Shown here piece after piece: positions 8,220 to 17,157 of a stretch of 64,000 nt of DNA. The DNA lies in contig NZ_WYEU01000001.1 of the NCBI RefSeq assembly GCF_015143595.1, positions 1,240,001 through 1,304,000 on the forward strand. The letters are read 5' to 3'. The stretch's first letter is position 1. Each line of letters begins with the position of its first letter. Under the pieces are notes generated by a model. The model was not told the origin of the DNA and ran no database searches. It was given only the letters and a program-made list of their open reading frames with translations. The translations under genes and the position numbers were made by a program. Origin of the DNA: Sneathiella sp. P13V-1. GTDB lineage: Bacteria > Pseudomonadota > Alphaproteobacteria > Sneathiellales > Sneathiellaceae.

Positions 8220-8906
8220 ATGAAAATCATGCTTAAAAGAGGCATCGCAGTATTGGCCGCCGCCACTGCTGCAACAGTTATGAGTGCTTCCATATCAAGT
8301 GCAGCGATCGTAGGTGTGAGCAATAACACAAGTTCACTTGGCGCTCAGGCGGAAATTCTGGATCCATCCACGACACCTTTCTCTGTTCTGAACGGAACAG
8401 TTGAAAATCGCGGTCAGCAGGGATTTGATGAGCAACAGAATGTGTTTCTGACAAGTGCTTTGGATGTTGATGGCGGGTCTATCGCGGCTGGAACAAGCGT
8501 AGCCAGCCACATGATCTTCTTCAACCAGAACTCACAATCAACCGCTCTTAACACCCATACCAATGTTATCTGGACATTCAGCCATAAGATTTTGGGTGTG
8601 ATGTCGGATCGCAACGGTGTTTTAGAAGGTAAATCCACCGGAATTCTCGGGCATGATGACGTGACTTATCCTTCTGTTACACCGGGTGACCCGATTTTCA
8701 GTGCACGTGGTATGGAAGGTGACGACACTTATCAGATTATCGATCCATACACTTTGAGCGTCAGCATGTACCTGACACAGCCAGGTGACTGGATCCGTGT
8801 AGTAACAGCTGTTCCGCTGCCTGCGGCTCTTCCGCTTTACGGTGCTGGTATGGCGCTGCTCGGTTTTATCGGCTGGCGTAGAAAACAGAAAGCGGCGGCT
8901 GCCTAA
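8220..8906 (+). CDS. Secreted VPLPA-CTERM sorting-domain protein
   Basis: The 228-residue product has an N-terminal signal peptide (KRGIAVLAAATAATVMSASISSA, cleavage near residue 29). It has a beta-rich body of about 170 residues without a recognised domain. The C-terminal sorting signal is VPLPAALPLYGAGMALLGF followed by IGWRRKQK. This tripartite tail (VPLPA motif, hydrophobic segment, basic end) is the recognition signal of exosortase XrtD-type enzymes. The protein is therefore expected to be processed at the inner membrane and placed on the cell surface or in the matrix. The matching exosortase is at 37419-38978. ATG 8220 is preferred over TTG 8214 because AGGG lies nine bases before it. 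A strong terminator follows. Confidence 0.85.
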   Translation: MKIMLKRGIAVLAAATAATVMSASISSAAIVGVSNNTSSLGAQAEILDPSTTPFSVLNGTVENRGQQGFDEQQNVFLTSALDVDGGSIAAGTSVASHMIFFNQNSQSTALNTHTNVIWTFSHKILGVMSDRNGVLEGKSTGILGHDDVTYPSVTPGDPIFSARGMEGDDTYQIIDPYTLSVSMYLTQPGDWIRVVTAVPLPAALPLYGAGMALLGFIGWRRKQKAAAA

Positions 8907-8930
8907 ATCTTCTAAAAAACTAACTTGGAA

Positions 8931-8958
8931 ACGGCGCTACTTTCATAGCGCCGTTTTT
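8931..8958 (+). terminator. Rho-independent terminator after the VPLPA-CTERM gene
   Basis: ACGGCGCTA pairs perfectly with TAGCGCCGT around a 6-base loop, and a T run follows. It lies 25 bases after the stop codon. Confidence 0.85.
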
Positions 8959-9026
8959 TATGCGTTGTCACTTAGGTGTATCTAATGCAAACTTGGGTTA
9001 AGGATAACAAAGAATAAGGAACAAGA

Positions 9027-9887
9027 ATGTCCTACTCAGAAATCACATACCAAAAAGAGGGACCTATTCTGACAATTACCCTCTACCGCCCGGATCGCAT
9101 GAACGCTTTTACTCATGTCATGCGGGATGAGTTGATTGATGCTTTCGATCAAGCAGACAACGATGATGAGGTGCGGGCCATTATCATAACAGGGCATGGG
9201 AAAGCATTTTGTGCGGGCGCTGATTTGGGGGCGGGTAAAGATACTTTCAACTACGAAAAACGAGGTCTGAAAGAAAAAAAAGCCATAAACCGTGATGGCG
9301 GCGGTCAGGTGACGTTACGCATGTTTAATTGCAAGAAGCCGGTAATTGGCGCGATCAATGGTGCCGCGGTGGGCATTGGTGCTACTATGACATTGCCTAT
9401 GGATATCCGCATCGCCTCAGAAAAGGCGCGGTTTGGTTTTGTGTTCTCGAAGCGCGGAATTGTACCAGAAGCGTGCAGTAGCTGGTTCCTTCCGCGTGTT
9501 GTTGGTATTTCGCAGGCGTTGGATTGGGTGTATTCAGGGCGCGTATTCTCGGCTGAAGAAGCGAAAGCGGGCGGGTTGGTGAAATCTATTCATGCAGAAG
9601 AAGACTTGCTGGAAGCTGCCCGTGCAATTGCCCTTAGTTATGCAGAGCAAACATCTGCCGTGTCAGTAGCGCTCGCGCGTCAAATGATGTGGAAAATGTT
9701 AGGGGCGGATCACCCTATGGAGGCACACAAAGTTGATAGCCGCGGCATTTCTTATATGGGGCAAAGTGCGGATGTGGCAGAAGGGGTGCAATCCTTCCTT
9801 GAAAAACGCCCCGCAGAGTTCTCTATGAAAGTGTCAGAAGATATGCCGGAATATTATCCTTGGTGGGATGAGCCGGAGTTCAAATAA
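9027..9887 (+). CDS. Crotonase-fold enoyl-CoA hydratase/isomerase family protein
   Basis: The 286-residue protein has the complete crotonase fold. RPDRMNAF is near residue 21. The oxyanion-hole loop is AFCAGADLG at about 60, and NGAAVGIGATM at 111 gives the second backbone NH. ARFGFVFSKRGIVPEACSSW carries Glu148 as the likely acid/base. Family members act on acyl-CoA thioesters in beta-oxidation and related routes. The paired glutamates of true hydratases are not both obvious, so a hydratase call is provisional and an isomerase or other crotonase is possible. AAGGA lies six bases before the ATG. It sits between the two VPLPA-CTERM genes but shows no functional link to them. Confidence 0.85.
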   Translation: MSYSEITYQKEGPILTITLYRPDRMNAFTHVMRDELIDAFDQADNDDEVRAIIITGHGKAFCAGADLGAGKDTFNYEKRGLKEKKAINRDGGGQVTLRMFNCKKPVIGAINGAAVGIGATMTLPMDIRIASEKARFGFVFSKRGIVPEACSSWFLPRVVGISQALDWVYSGRVFSAEEAKAGGLVKSIHAEEDLLEAARAIALSYAEQTSAVSVALARQMMWKMLGADHPMEAHKVDSRGISYMGQSADVAEGVQSFLEKRPAEFSMKVSEDMPEYYPWWDEPEFK

Positions 9888-9888
9888 A

Positions 9889-9914
9889 AAAAGGGGCCTT
9901 CAAAGGCCCCTTTT
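9889..9914. terminator. Bidirectional terminator between the crotonase and second VPLPA-CTERM gene
   Basis: AAAAGGGGCC-TTCAAA-GGCCCCTTTT is a symmetric hairpin with A on the left and T on the right, so it can end transcription from both convergent genes. Confidence 0.8.
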
Positions 9915-9933
9915 CACTTACTGAATAATCAAA

Positions 9934-10578
9934 TTATGCAGCTTTTTTGCGTTTGCCCAGCCAGCCAAGGCCAAACAGCGCGGCACCAAACAGAACCAGG
10001 GCTGGTGGCAACGGAACAACAGAGATACGGATTGCCATATCGTCATAGTCCTGATCGCCAGCACCATCGCCAAACAGTGCGATAACAGAGTTATTCACGA
10101 TGTCTGTAAAGGCGATTGCAAGTGGATTTGTAATATTGCCGTTTTCCGCATCCGCAGGGTTTCCACCGCCGGATGTGCTGAACTTAAATGGCAATAGACC
10201 ATTTGCGTTTGGAGAGAGAGTTACCGTTACGCTTTGACCTGGAGTGGATGTTTTGTTGTTAAACAGAACACCAAAACCTTCCAGTTCGATAGCTTTGTTT
10301 GTGTAACCCGCTTCTGTGCCAAGGTAATCGAAACGAATGGTTGCTGGACCAGATAGGGCGAGGCCTTCATTTGCAGCGTTGCTGCTGTTGAAAACCGTTA
10401 CCTGATCAACACCTGCCTGCAGGCCTGTTAAGGCCAGCTGAGGATTACCACTGAAATTAGCAGGGAGAGTTACATTTGACGTTCCCCCGACCAATGACAA
10501 AGTGGCTGATTGCGCTGCAGCTGTTGGCAATACCATGAGTGCCAGACCCACAAACGCTGCTTTAATCAACTTCATCAT
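9934..10578 (-). CDS. Secreted VPLPA-CTERM (VPLPPA variant) sorting-domain protein
   Basis: The 214-residue product starts with a clear signal peptide (MMKLIKAAFVGLALMVLPTAAAQS, cleavage near residue 24). It continues with a beta-rich, Asn/Gly/Thr-rich body and ends in VVPLPPALVLFGAALFGLG followed by WLGKRKKAA. That is a sorting signal of the same class as the protein at 8220-8906, with Pro replacing Ala in the motif. Near its end DGAGDQDYDDMAI could bind calcium (inference). The open frame extends to 10713, but the Met pair at 10578/10575 directly precedes the signal peptide and is taken as the start. It is likely anchored or released by the XrtD-type exosortase. Confidence 0.82.
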   Translation of the reverse strand: MMKLIKAAFVGLALMVLPTAAAQSATLSLVGGTSNVTLPANFSGNPQLALTGLQAGVDQVTVFNSSNAANEGLALSGPATIRFDYLGTEAGYTNKAIELEGFGVLFNNKTSTPGQSVTVTLSPNANGLLPFKFSTSGGGNPADAENGNITNPLAIAFTDIVNNSVIALFGDGAGDQDYDDMAIRISVVPLPPALVLFGAALFGLGWLGKRKKAA

Positions 10579-11139
10579 TACGCGACTCTTCAATTGTTGA
10601 TGTGTGTACTCGTACTCAATGCTTGAACGTGTATAGGTTGCGAATTGGGGATATGCATCCCTCATTTGTGCGACAGAGGGGAAAAATGAGAAAAAAATAT
10701 GGTTAATTTTCAATTAATTTGCGTTTTTTGGATTTTTTTTCTTAAACCCATTCCGTGGGGGGTGAAGTAATGAATACGTGAGCCAAGTATCATAAGGAAA
10801 ATGAAATCGATAATTTTGAAATGCGAAAATATTTATCTGTGTATATTGACAAAAACATTAATAAAAAATCATTTTATAAGTAATTATAATTTATAATTAA
10901 ATAAGTATAAATAAATAATAAATAATTATATCTTACAATATAGAATTAAATACTTACATTTACTTTGAAAGATACAATTTTATATAAAATTCTCGATAAA
11001 TGTAGAAAAAATATACTGGAATTTCTCTCTATGGGTAAGAAATCATCAACTTGTCTTCTGTAGTTTTTGCATCAGATTTTGATCATCGATTCATTTCCGT
11101 GCGGTTTTGCCGACATCGGATACGGGAGACGACAAGAAA
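10579..11139. other. AT-rich regulatory region upstream of the giant secreted-protein gene
   Basis: No gene is supported in these 561 bases. The centre is extremely AT-rich: only 3 of 60 bases at 10861-10920 are G or C. It contains a perfect 19-bp palindrome (10881-10899). The 13-mer ATATGGTTAATTT (10698-10710) is shared with the region upstream of the first VPLPA gene. Two divergent genes, the VPLPA-CTERM gene and the giant gene, are expected to take their promoters from here. Such DNA is a typical target for nucleoid-binding silencing proteins. Confidence 0.5.
10881..10899. repeat. Perfect AT-only palindrome upstream of the giant gene
   Basis: TAATTATAA-T-TTATAATTA has 9-bp arms around one central base. 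It lies about 240 bases before the ATG at 11140. In DNA this AT-rich some symmetry arises by chance, but a 9-bp perfect arm is long. Confidence 0.4.
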
Positions 11140-14100
11140 ATGAGTGTAACGCTTTCTCAGACTGAACAGGACTTTCTTAACCAAGCTAGTCAGGATTTCG
11201 GTAATGGAGTCGTAAATCTCGGCCGTAGTGCGAACCTTTTCGGAATGAACAGCTTTACATTAAGTGTCACGCTTAATCTGAATAGCCTGTCAGGCGGCAA
11301 TCAACGTGTGCTGTGGAACCACACACAGTATGGCATTGTTGTTAATAATGATGATCTTCAAGTGGCGCTTCGGGGTGCCGATGGAAATTTAAACTATTAC
11401 ACAGTTCCAAATGCTTTTGATGCAACGGGATGGCACGATATTCAGGTTGTCTATGATGATACGTCTGACGCTCTGAAGCTGTATGTTGATGGTGAAGAGG
11501 TTTATTCAACGATCACAAGTGATGTTGATATTTCAGAACCAAGTTATTGGGATGTGACCGCGGGTGGTACCCTTTGGGGGGATATGTTGGATGGTGAAGT
11601 GGCCGATGTGTCTATTTTGGATACAGCGGAGGAAATTGATCCGTCGCAGTCATTGGTCGAACGTATGATGACGCTGGATGAGACCGATACAGCATCCAAA
11701 ATTGAAGTTGCAGCGCCAGATACGACACCTACAACCGAGCCTAAAACCCAAGAAGAACTGTTGGCTGAAGCTGCTGTCGAGTTCGGTGATGGAACGGTCA
11801 GCCTTGGTAATGATCCTTCCCTGTTTAATCTGGATGACCTGACAATTAGCGCAACTTTCTCATTGGATACGTTGTCCGGTGGCAAGCAGATGCTGGTTCA
11901 TAGTCAGGGTCAATATGCAGTGTATGTATATCGCGACGATTTATTTGTTCGCTTCCGGGATGAAAACGGCAAACAGATCCGCACACGTATTCGAGACGCC
12001 TTTGAAGAAACCGGTTGGCACGATGTTCAGGTAACCGTGGATAAAGCAGCCAATGCACTGAATATCTTCCTGGACGGTGATTTGCTGCTGACAAAAAGTG
12101 CCAATTGGATCGAACTTGGTGTTGGCACGAATTACGGAGTGACAGCGGGTGGAAATCAATGGGGTAATGAACTTCAAGGTGATATCGCTGATGTTTCCAT
12201 TCACAGCGAAGCACTGGACGTTGATTCCAGTTTGAGCCTGTATGATCGCATGTATGCGCTGGATGATGGAAATCTCGCGCCGAAATACGAGGTTCCTTCT
12301 GAAAATACAGCAGCCGTCATTGGTGGTGAAGATACAGTCTTTATGGCCGAAGATGATCTGGCTGTTTCCGGTAAGCTTTCAATCGAAGATGCGGACGCAG
12401 GAGAGGCATTGTTTGCTGCGGGAACATATGCAGCGGCTCACGGTCAACTTGTGCTGGACGCAGACGGCAACTGGACCTTTGTGCCAGACAGCGCGTCTCT
12501 TCAATCTCTTGGTGAAGGCGATACAGCCACAGATACTGTCACCATTACATCTGTAGATGGGACAGAGCACACCATTACTGTGACCTTTGAAGGCAGCAAT
12601 GATGTTCCTGTTATCACTGGTGTCGCCAGTGGATCTGTTGCTGAAGAAGGTCCACTTTCAACGTCCGGTAAATTGGATATCGCAGATGTTGATGCAGGTG
12701 AAAGCGCATTTGTCGCCGCTGCCGTCGATGGTGTTTACGGCACGCTTGTCATCGATGCGGATGGCAATTGGTCTTACAATGCTTCCGGAAATGCAGAACT
12801 AGCGGCGCTTGGTGCCGGTGAAAATGCCATTGATGCCATTACTGTTAAAACCGTCGATGGGACTAGCCAGCTCATTGCAATCAACGTGACAGGCTCTGAT
12901 AGTCAGGCTGTTATCTCTGGTGTTGATACCGGTGTGATCGAAGAAGATGGTGCGCGTCACGCCTCAGGAAAATTGGATGTTGTGGACGCGGACGCTGGCG
13001 AGAGCAGCTTTGTTGCCAGCTCTGTTGAAGGGAATTACGGGGTTCTCAGCATTGATGCTGCGGGCAATTGGTCTTACAGCATCGTTAATCAGGCAGCTGT
13101 TGAAGCCATGTCTGAAGGTGATGTTGCAGTTGAAACGCTTACTGTTGAAACACTGGGCGGCGCTTCACACCAGATTTCCATTGAACTTCGCGGCAGTAAC
13201 GATGCTGCCGAGATTACGGGAAGCAGCAGTGCTCAGCTTGTTGAAGATGGAGACTTATCCGCGTCAGGGAAGCTGGATATTGCGGATGTAGACGCTGGTG
13301 AAGCCGCGTTTGTCGCGGGTTCCACTGGTGGGACTTATGGTAATCTTGTCATTGATGCGGCCGGTAACTGGACCTATACCGCGGCGACAACGGCCGCAGT
13401 ACAGGCATTGGCGGCGGGTGAGATTGCAACAGAAACCTTTACGGTTGAAAGTCTGGATGGCACCGCCCACACCCTTACCATGACCATGGAAGGCACTAAT
13501 GATACGGCTGTTATCTCTGGCGTCGCGGTGGGATCAGTTGCTGAAGATGGTCCACTGACAACATCCGGTAAACTGAATGTCAGTGATGTGGATACTGGTG
13601 AAGGTGCGTTTGAAGCCGCAGCTTTGAGCGGGACATATGGCACCCTTGTTATCGATGCCGAAGGTAACTGGAGCTATAGCGCAACAGAAACCGAAGCGTT
13701 GCAGGCGTTGTCCGCTTCTGATTCTGTAGCAGAAGCCATTACAGTTCGTTCACTTGATGGGACTGAGCAGGTCATTACGATCACTGTCTCTGGTAGTGAT
13801 AGCGAAGCAGTTATTACCGGTGTGGATACTGGTTTGGTTGTGGATGATGGCACGCCAACGGTTTCCGGTAAGCTGGATGTGACGGATGAAGATGCAGGAC
13901 AAAGTGCGTTTGTCGCCGACACAATTGACGGTGATCTTGGCACCCTTGTGATTGATGCCGCGGGTAACTGGATCTATCAGGCAAATGAAAGTACAGCTTT
14001 GTCCGCTTTGGGTGCCGGCGAAACACTCACCGATACTGTGCAGGTACTAACTGTCGGCGGAACAAGCCACACGATTACCATTACGTTGGAAGGCACCGAT

Positions 14101-17100
14101 GATGTTCCGGTTATCACGGGCATTGCGACCGGAAATATCGGAGAAGACGGCCCCCTTACGGCTGCTGGTAAGCTGGATATTGTAGATCTGGATGCGGGTG
14201 AAAGTGCCTTTGTTGCAGGCACTGTGAACGGTACATTTGGCGTGTTGACTATTGATGCGGCGGGTAACTGGACCTATGACGCTTCTGGTAATGCAGCCCT
14301 TGAAGCCTTGGGTGCTGGCGATGTGGTGACGGATGATGTGCAGGTAAGATCCGTTGACGGAACCATTAAAACCATCACTATTACAGTGACAGGAAGCGAC
14401 AGCGAAGCTGTGATCAGTGGAGTTGATACGGGCACTATTACAGAAGATGCCGTTGTGAGCGCATCCGGCAAACTTGATGTTACCGACAAGGATAGCGGCG
14501 AAAGCAGCTTTGTTGCAGGCACAGTCACAGGTGTTTACGGTGCACTTGCCATTGATGCATTGGGCAATTGGACTTATGAAGCTAATAATGCCTCTTTGCA
14601 GTCACTGGGTGCGGGCGATGTTGCTGTTGAAAATCTAACAGTTCAAACCGCAGATGGCAGCACACATGTGATTGCCATCAGTCTGGAAGGCGCAAATGAT
14701 GCCGCCGTTATTACAGGCAGCAGCACTGGTCTGGTTGAGGAAGATGGCAACCTCACTGCAAATGGTAAGCTGGATATTACAGACGCGGACCAAGGTGAAG
14801 CGGCCTTTGAAGCGGGGACAGTGGTTGGCGCTTACGGCTCCGTTGAAATCGATGCAGTAGGTAACTGGACCTACACAGCCAACAATGGCGCTAATATGCA
14901 GGCGCTTAATACCGGCGATGTTGCAACAGATACGCTAACCGTTCACGCTCTCGACGGTACGGCGCATCAGATTAATATTGCTGTGACTGGTCAGGATGAA
15001 CCGGTGGATCCCGGAACAGGTGACGTAATTATCGTTTCCACTTCTGAGGAGCTTTTGGCTGCACTTAAAAACGCTGAGGGCGGAGAAGAGATCCAGTTGA
15101 TGCCTGGTGAATATGGGCGGGTTGACATAATGAACCTGGCACCAGCTCAGCAGGTTACTATCTCAGCTTTTGATGATGCAAATCCACCAACATTTACACA
15201 GTTTGTAATCAGTAATTCACATAATTTGACCATAGATAACGTGGAAGTCAGACCGCTAGATGTTCCCCCAGTTTATATGGACAAATATCTGATGCTAATT
15301 GATGGCGGAAGTAACATTGAGATAACAAATTCCCTTATTCAAGGGGATCCATCAATTGACTACGCTCATTTCGCAGGTGTTTTCTATCAAAATACGACGG
15401 ATGTGGAGTTTTCTGGAAATGAGCTGAGATATCTTGAGCGTGGTGCCATTTTTAATGGGGTAACCAGAGCCGACATAACAGAAAATAATGTACATTCAAA
15501 TACAATGGACGGATTTAACTTTGTACAGGTTAAAGATCTTCTCATTGAAAAGAATCTGTTCCATGAATTTTATCCGGCAGAAGGAGTTCATCCGGATTAC
15601 ATCCAATTCTGGACTACAGGATCGACCGAATCCTCTGAGAACGTGATTATTCGTGATAATCAAATGTATCAATCTGAAGGTGGATTTACTGAAAGTATAT
15701 TCATGCGAGATCAGCTTGGAAATATGCCTTACAAGAATTTCCTTATTGAGAATAATTTGATTTATCAAGAGCATTATCATGGAATCACTGTAATGAATGT
15801 TGAAGGCTTTGATATCCTTAACAATACAGTGATATCCCAGACAGATACTTCTCAACTAGTTGCCATTCGTGTTCTCGAAGGAAACGATGTCACTATTGAA
15901 GGAAATATAACAAGCAAGCTGGTAACAGAAGGAATCACAGAATTAACTGTTGATAATAATATTATTGCCACGAAAGACGGCCTCTATGGATCGGAAAAAT
16001 ATGAAGATATTTTTGTAGGATCTCTCGAAAAAGCCTCTATGGATCCGTCTCTTTTTGATACATTTGGAAGTATCGCTTCCGGTGCAGATGTTGATATTTT
16101 CGTTAATTCAGACCTTGAGCATATCGGCTCTGGACTAAGTGATGTTGTATTCGGTGAAGATACAAATGACACAATTTTTGGTTTTAGAGGGGACGATACG
16201 CTCTACGGTGAAGCTGGAGATGATCTACTAGTTGGCGGTGCAGGGCGTGATATCCTGTTTGGCGGTGAAGGCGCTGATACGTTCCTTTTTGAGAAAATAG
16301 ATGATGGTGGAATTTCTTCAGATACCATTGCCGATTTTAATGCCAGTATGGATAAGGTTAGTTTTGAAGGACTTGCCGATATCCCACTTGAATATGTCGG
16401 GAGCAGTGAGTTCAACGCTGTTGATTTTTCTACTAAAACTGCAGAAGAGTGGTTCGATATCGCCTCAAATCAATATCCGAGTGGTGGCACAGAGGTAGAA
16501 GTCCCTGACCTAACCTCAAATGGTAGTGAGTTTACGATTAGTGCAACCTATTTTGTCAATGAACTCAAGACGACTTCCCAGACTATTCTGTGGAAGGAAG
16601 GCCATTTTGGTATCGTTACAAAGAACGAGTATCTCTTCATTGCCCTTCGAAACCAATCTGGCGGAATGGATTACATAACTGTCAATGGGGTGATGTCTCC
16701 TGGAGAGTGGCATGATACTCAAATTGTAGTCAACGGAGATCAGCTAGAGATTGTTTTTGATGGAACATCTGTCTTCGCAGGAGATGCCACAAAGTACGAT
16801 TTGTTTGCTGATGTTGATCAGCCAGTTTTTGCAGGTGCTAAACAATATGGAAGCGAACTGGATGGTCAGGTTGCAGATGTTTCATTCGTAGATCGTGCGT
16901 TGGATCTTTCGGAGCAAGCAACTCTGCTAGAAAGAACGACCGATATTGATGATCAGGATCTATGGGAGCACATGAATTTCTCAGAAGGATCTGGCGAAAT
17001 TAGATTTGATGACCAAACAAATATGCTACAAGTTGATCTGGATGGTGATACGAAAATTGATTTCGAGGTTGAAATGCTTGGGGTTCAATCATCAGACTTG

Positions 17101-17124
17101 AATTCAGAATCGTTCATTTTCTAA
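11140..17124 (+). CDS. Giant type I-secreted LamG/VCBS/beta-helix/RTX protein, putative polysaccharide-modifying enzyme
   Basis: This 1994-residue protein has no N-terminal signal peptide. Order: two LamG-type beta-sandwich domains (about 26-167 and 221-361, each with GWHDIQV/GWHDVQV and a GEVADVS/GDIADVS end); nine VCBS-like units of about 100 residues (391-1286); a right-handed beta-helix (about 1296-1648) with HPDYIQFW (1484-1491) and HYHGI (1545-1549); four or five RTX nonapeptides (about 1664-1718, GGAGRDILFGGEGADTF); a third LamG (about 1788-1928); and a C-terminus with VDLDGD, IDFEVEMLG and terminal SFIF, typical of type I secretion signals. It should leave the cell through the ABC/HlyD pair at 33937-37365, fold with calcium and bind or modify polysaccharide. 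Catalysis is inferred. The start is ATG 11140; TTG 11107 is less likely. Confidence 0.85.
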   Translation: MSVTLSQTEQDFLNQASQDFGNGVVNLGRSANLFGMNSFTLSVTLNLNSLSGGNQRVLWNHTQYGIVVNNDDLQVALRGADGNLNYYTVPNAFDATGWHDIQVVYDDTSDALKLYVDGEEVYSTITSDVDISEPSYWDVTAGGTLWGDMLDGEVADVSILDTAEEIDPSQSLVERMMTLDETDTASKIEVAAPDTTPTTEPKTQEELLAEAAVEFGDGTVSLGNDPSLFNLDDLTISATFSLDTLSGGKQMLVHSQGQYAVYVYRDDLFVRFRDENGKQIRTRIRDAFEETGWHDVQVTVDKAANALNIFLDGDLLLTKSANWIELGVGTNYGVTAGGNQWGNELQGDIADVSIHSEALDVDSSLSLYDRMYALDDGNLAPKYEVPSENTAAVIGGEDTVFMAEDDLAVSGKLSIEDADAGEALFAAGTYAAAHGQLVLDADGNWTFVPDSASLQSLGEGDTATDTVTITSVDGTEHTITVTFEGSNDVPVITGVASGSVAEEGPLSTSGKLDIADVDAGESAFVAAAVDGVYGTLVIDADGNWSYNASGNAELAALGAGENAIDAITVKTVDGTSQLIAINVTGSDSQAVISGVDTGVIEEDGARHASGKLDVVDADAGESSFVASSVEGNYGVLSIDAAGNWSYSIVNQAAVEAMSEGDVAVETLTVETLGGASHQISIELRGSNDAAEITGSSSAQLVEDGDLSASGKLDIADVDAGEAAFVAGSTGGTYGNLVIDAAGNWTYTAATTAAVQALAAGEIATETFTVESLDGTAHTLTMTMEGTNDTAVISGVAVGSVAEDGPLTTSGKLNVSDVDTGEGAFEAAALSGTYGTLVIDAEGNWSYSATETEALQALSASDSVAEAITVRSLDGTEQVITITVSGSDSEAVITGVDTGLVVDDGTPTVSGKLDVTDEDAGQSAFVADTIDGDLGTLVIDAAGNWIYQANESTALSALGAGETLTDTVQVLTVGGTSHTITITLEGTDDVPVITGIATGNIGEDGPLTAAGKLDIVDLDAGESAFVAGTVNGTFGVLTIDAAGNWTYDASGNAALEALGAGDVVTDDVQVRSVDGTIKTITITVTGSDSEAVISGVDTGTITEDAVVSASGKLDVTDKDSGESSFVAGTVTGVYGALAIDALGNWTYEANNASLQSLGAGDVAVENLTVQTADGSTHVIAISLEGANDAAVITGSSTGLVEEDGNLTANGKLDITDADQGEAAFEAGTVVGAYGSVEIDAVGNWTYTANNGANMQALNTGDVATDTLTVHALDGTAHQINIAVTGQDEPVDPGTGDVIIVSTSEELLAALKNAEGGEEIQLMPGEYGRVDIMNLAPAQQVTISAFDDANPPTFTQFVISNSHNLTIDNVEVRPLDVPPVYMDKYLMLIDGGSNIEITNSLIQGDPSIDYAHFAGVFYQNTTDVEFSGNELRYLERGAIFNGVTRADITENNVHSNTMDGFNFVQVKDLLIEKNLFHEFYPAEGVHPDYIQFWTTGSTESSENVIIRDNQMYQSEGGFTESIFMRDQLGNMPYKNFLIENNLIYQEHYHGITVMNVEGFDILNNTVISQTDTSQLVAIRVLEGNDVTIEGNITSKLVTEGITELTVDNNIIATKDGLYGSEKYEDIFVGSLEKASMDPSLFDTFGSIASGADVDIFVNSDLEHIGSGLSDVVFGEDTNDTIFGFRGDDTLYGEAGDDLLVGGAGRDILFGGEGADTFLFEKIDDGGISSDTIADFNASMDKVSFEGLADIPLEYVGSSEFNAVDFSTKTAEEWFDIASNQYPSGGTEVEVPDLTSNGSEFTISATYFVNELKTTSQTILWKEGHFGIVTKNEYLFIALRNQSGGMDYITVNGVMSPGEWHDTQIVVNGDQLEIVFDGTSVFAGDATKYDLFADVDQPVFAGAKQYGSELDGQVADVSFVDRALDLSEQATLLERTTDIDDQDLWEHMNFSEGSGEIRFDDQTNMLQVDLDGDTKIDFEVEMLGVQSSDLNSESFIF
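12310..14997 (+). repeat. Nine tandem VCBS-like repeats of about 300 bp within the giant gene
   Basis: The conserved GKL codons begin at 12370, 12667, 12967, 13267, 13567, 13867, 14167, 14467 and 14764, so the units are 300 bp, with two of 297 bp. Each unit encodes SGKLDI-D-DAGE, then GTLVIDA-GNW-Y, then T-DG-H-ITI. Alternate units look more alike (GSDSEAVI versus G-ND--VI endings). They form an extended beta-rich stalk between the LamG pair and the beta-helix. Confidence 0.9.
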
Positions 17125-17157
17125 TTTGTTTAGTTGCATCAACTGGGCTGAGGAAAA

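Noticed and set aside
10846-10880. TTGACA followed by TATAAG upstream of the giant gene
   Set aside because: The spacer is about 22-23 bases, too long for a normal sigma-70 promoter.
11544-14528. Series of open frames on the - strand opposite the giant gene (for example 11544-11885, 13374-13643, 13674-13943, 14274-14528)
   Set aside because: They repeat every 300 bases because they are antisense images of the VCBS repeats; they are Ser/Thr/Val-rich low-complexity translations with no family pattern.
12310-14997. CRISPR-like regular repeats
   Set aside because: The 300-bp units are protein-coding tandem domains, not short repeats with unique spacers.
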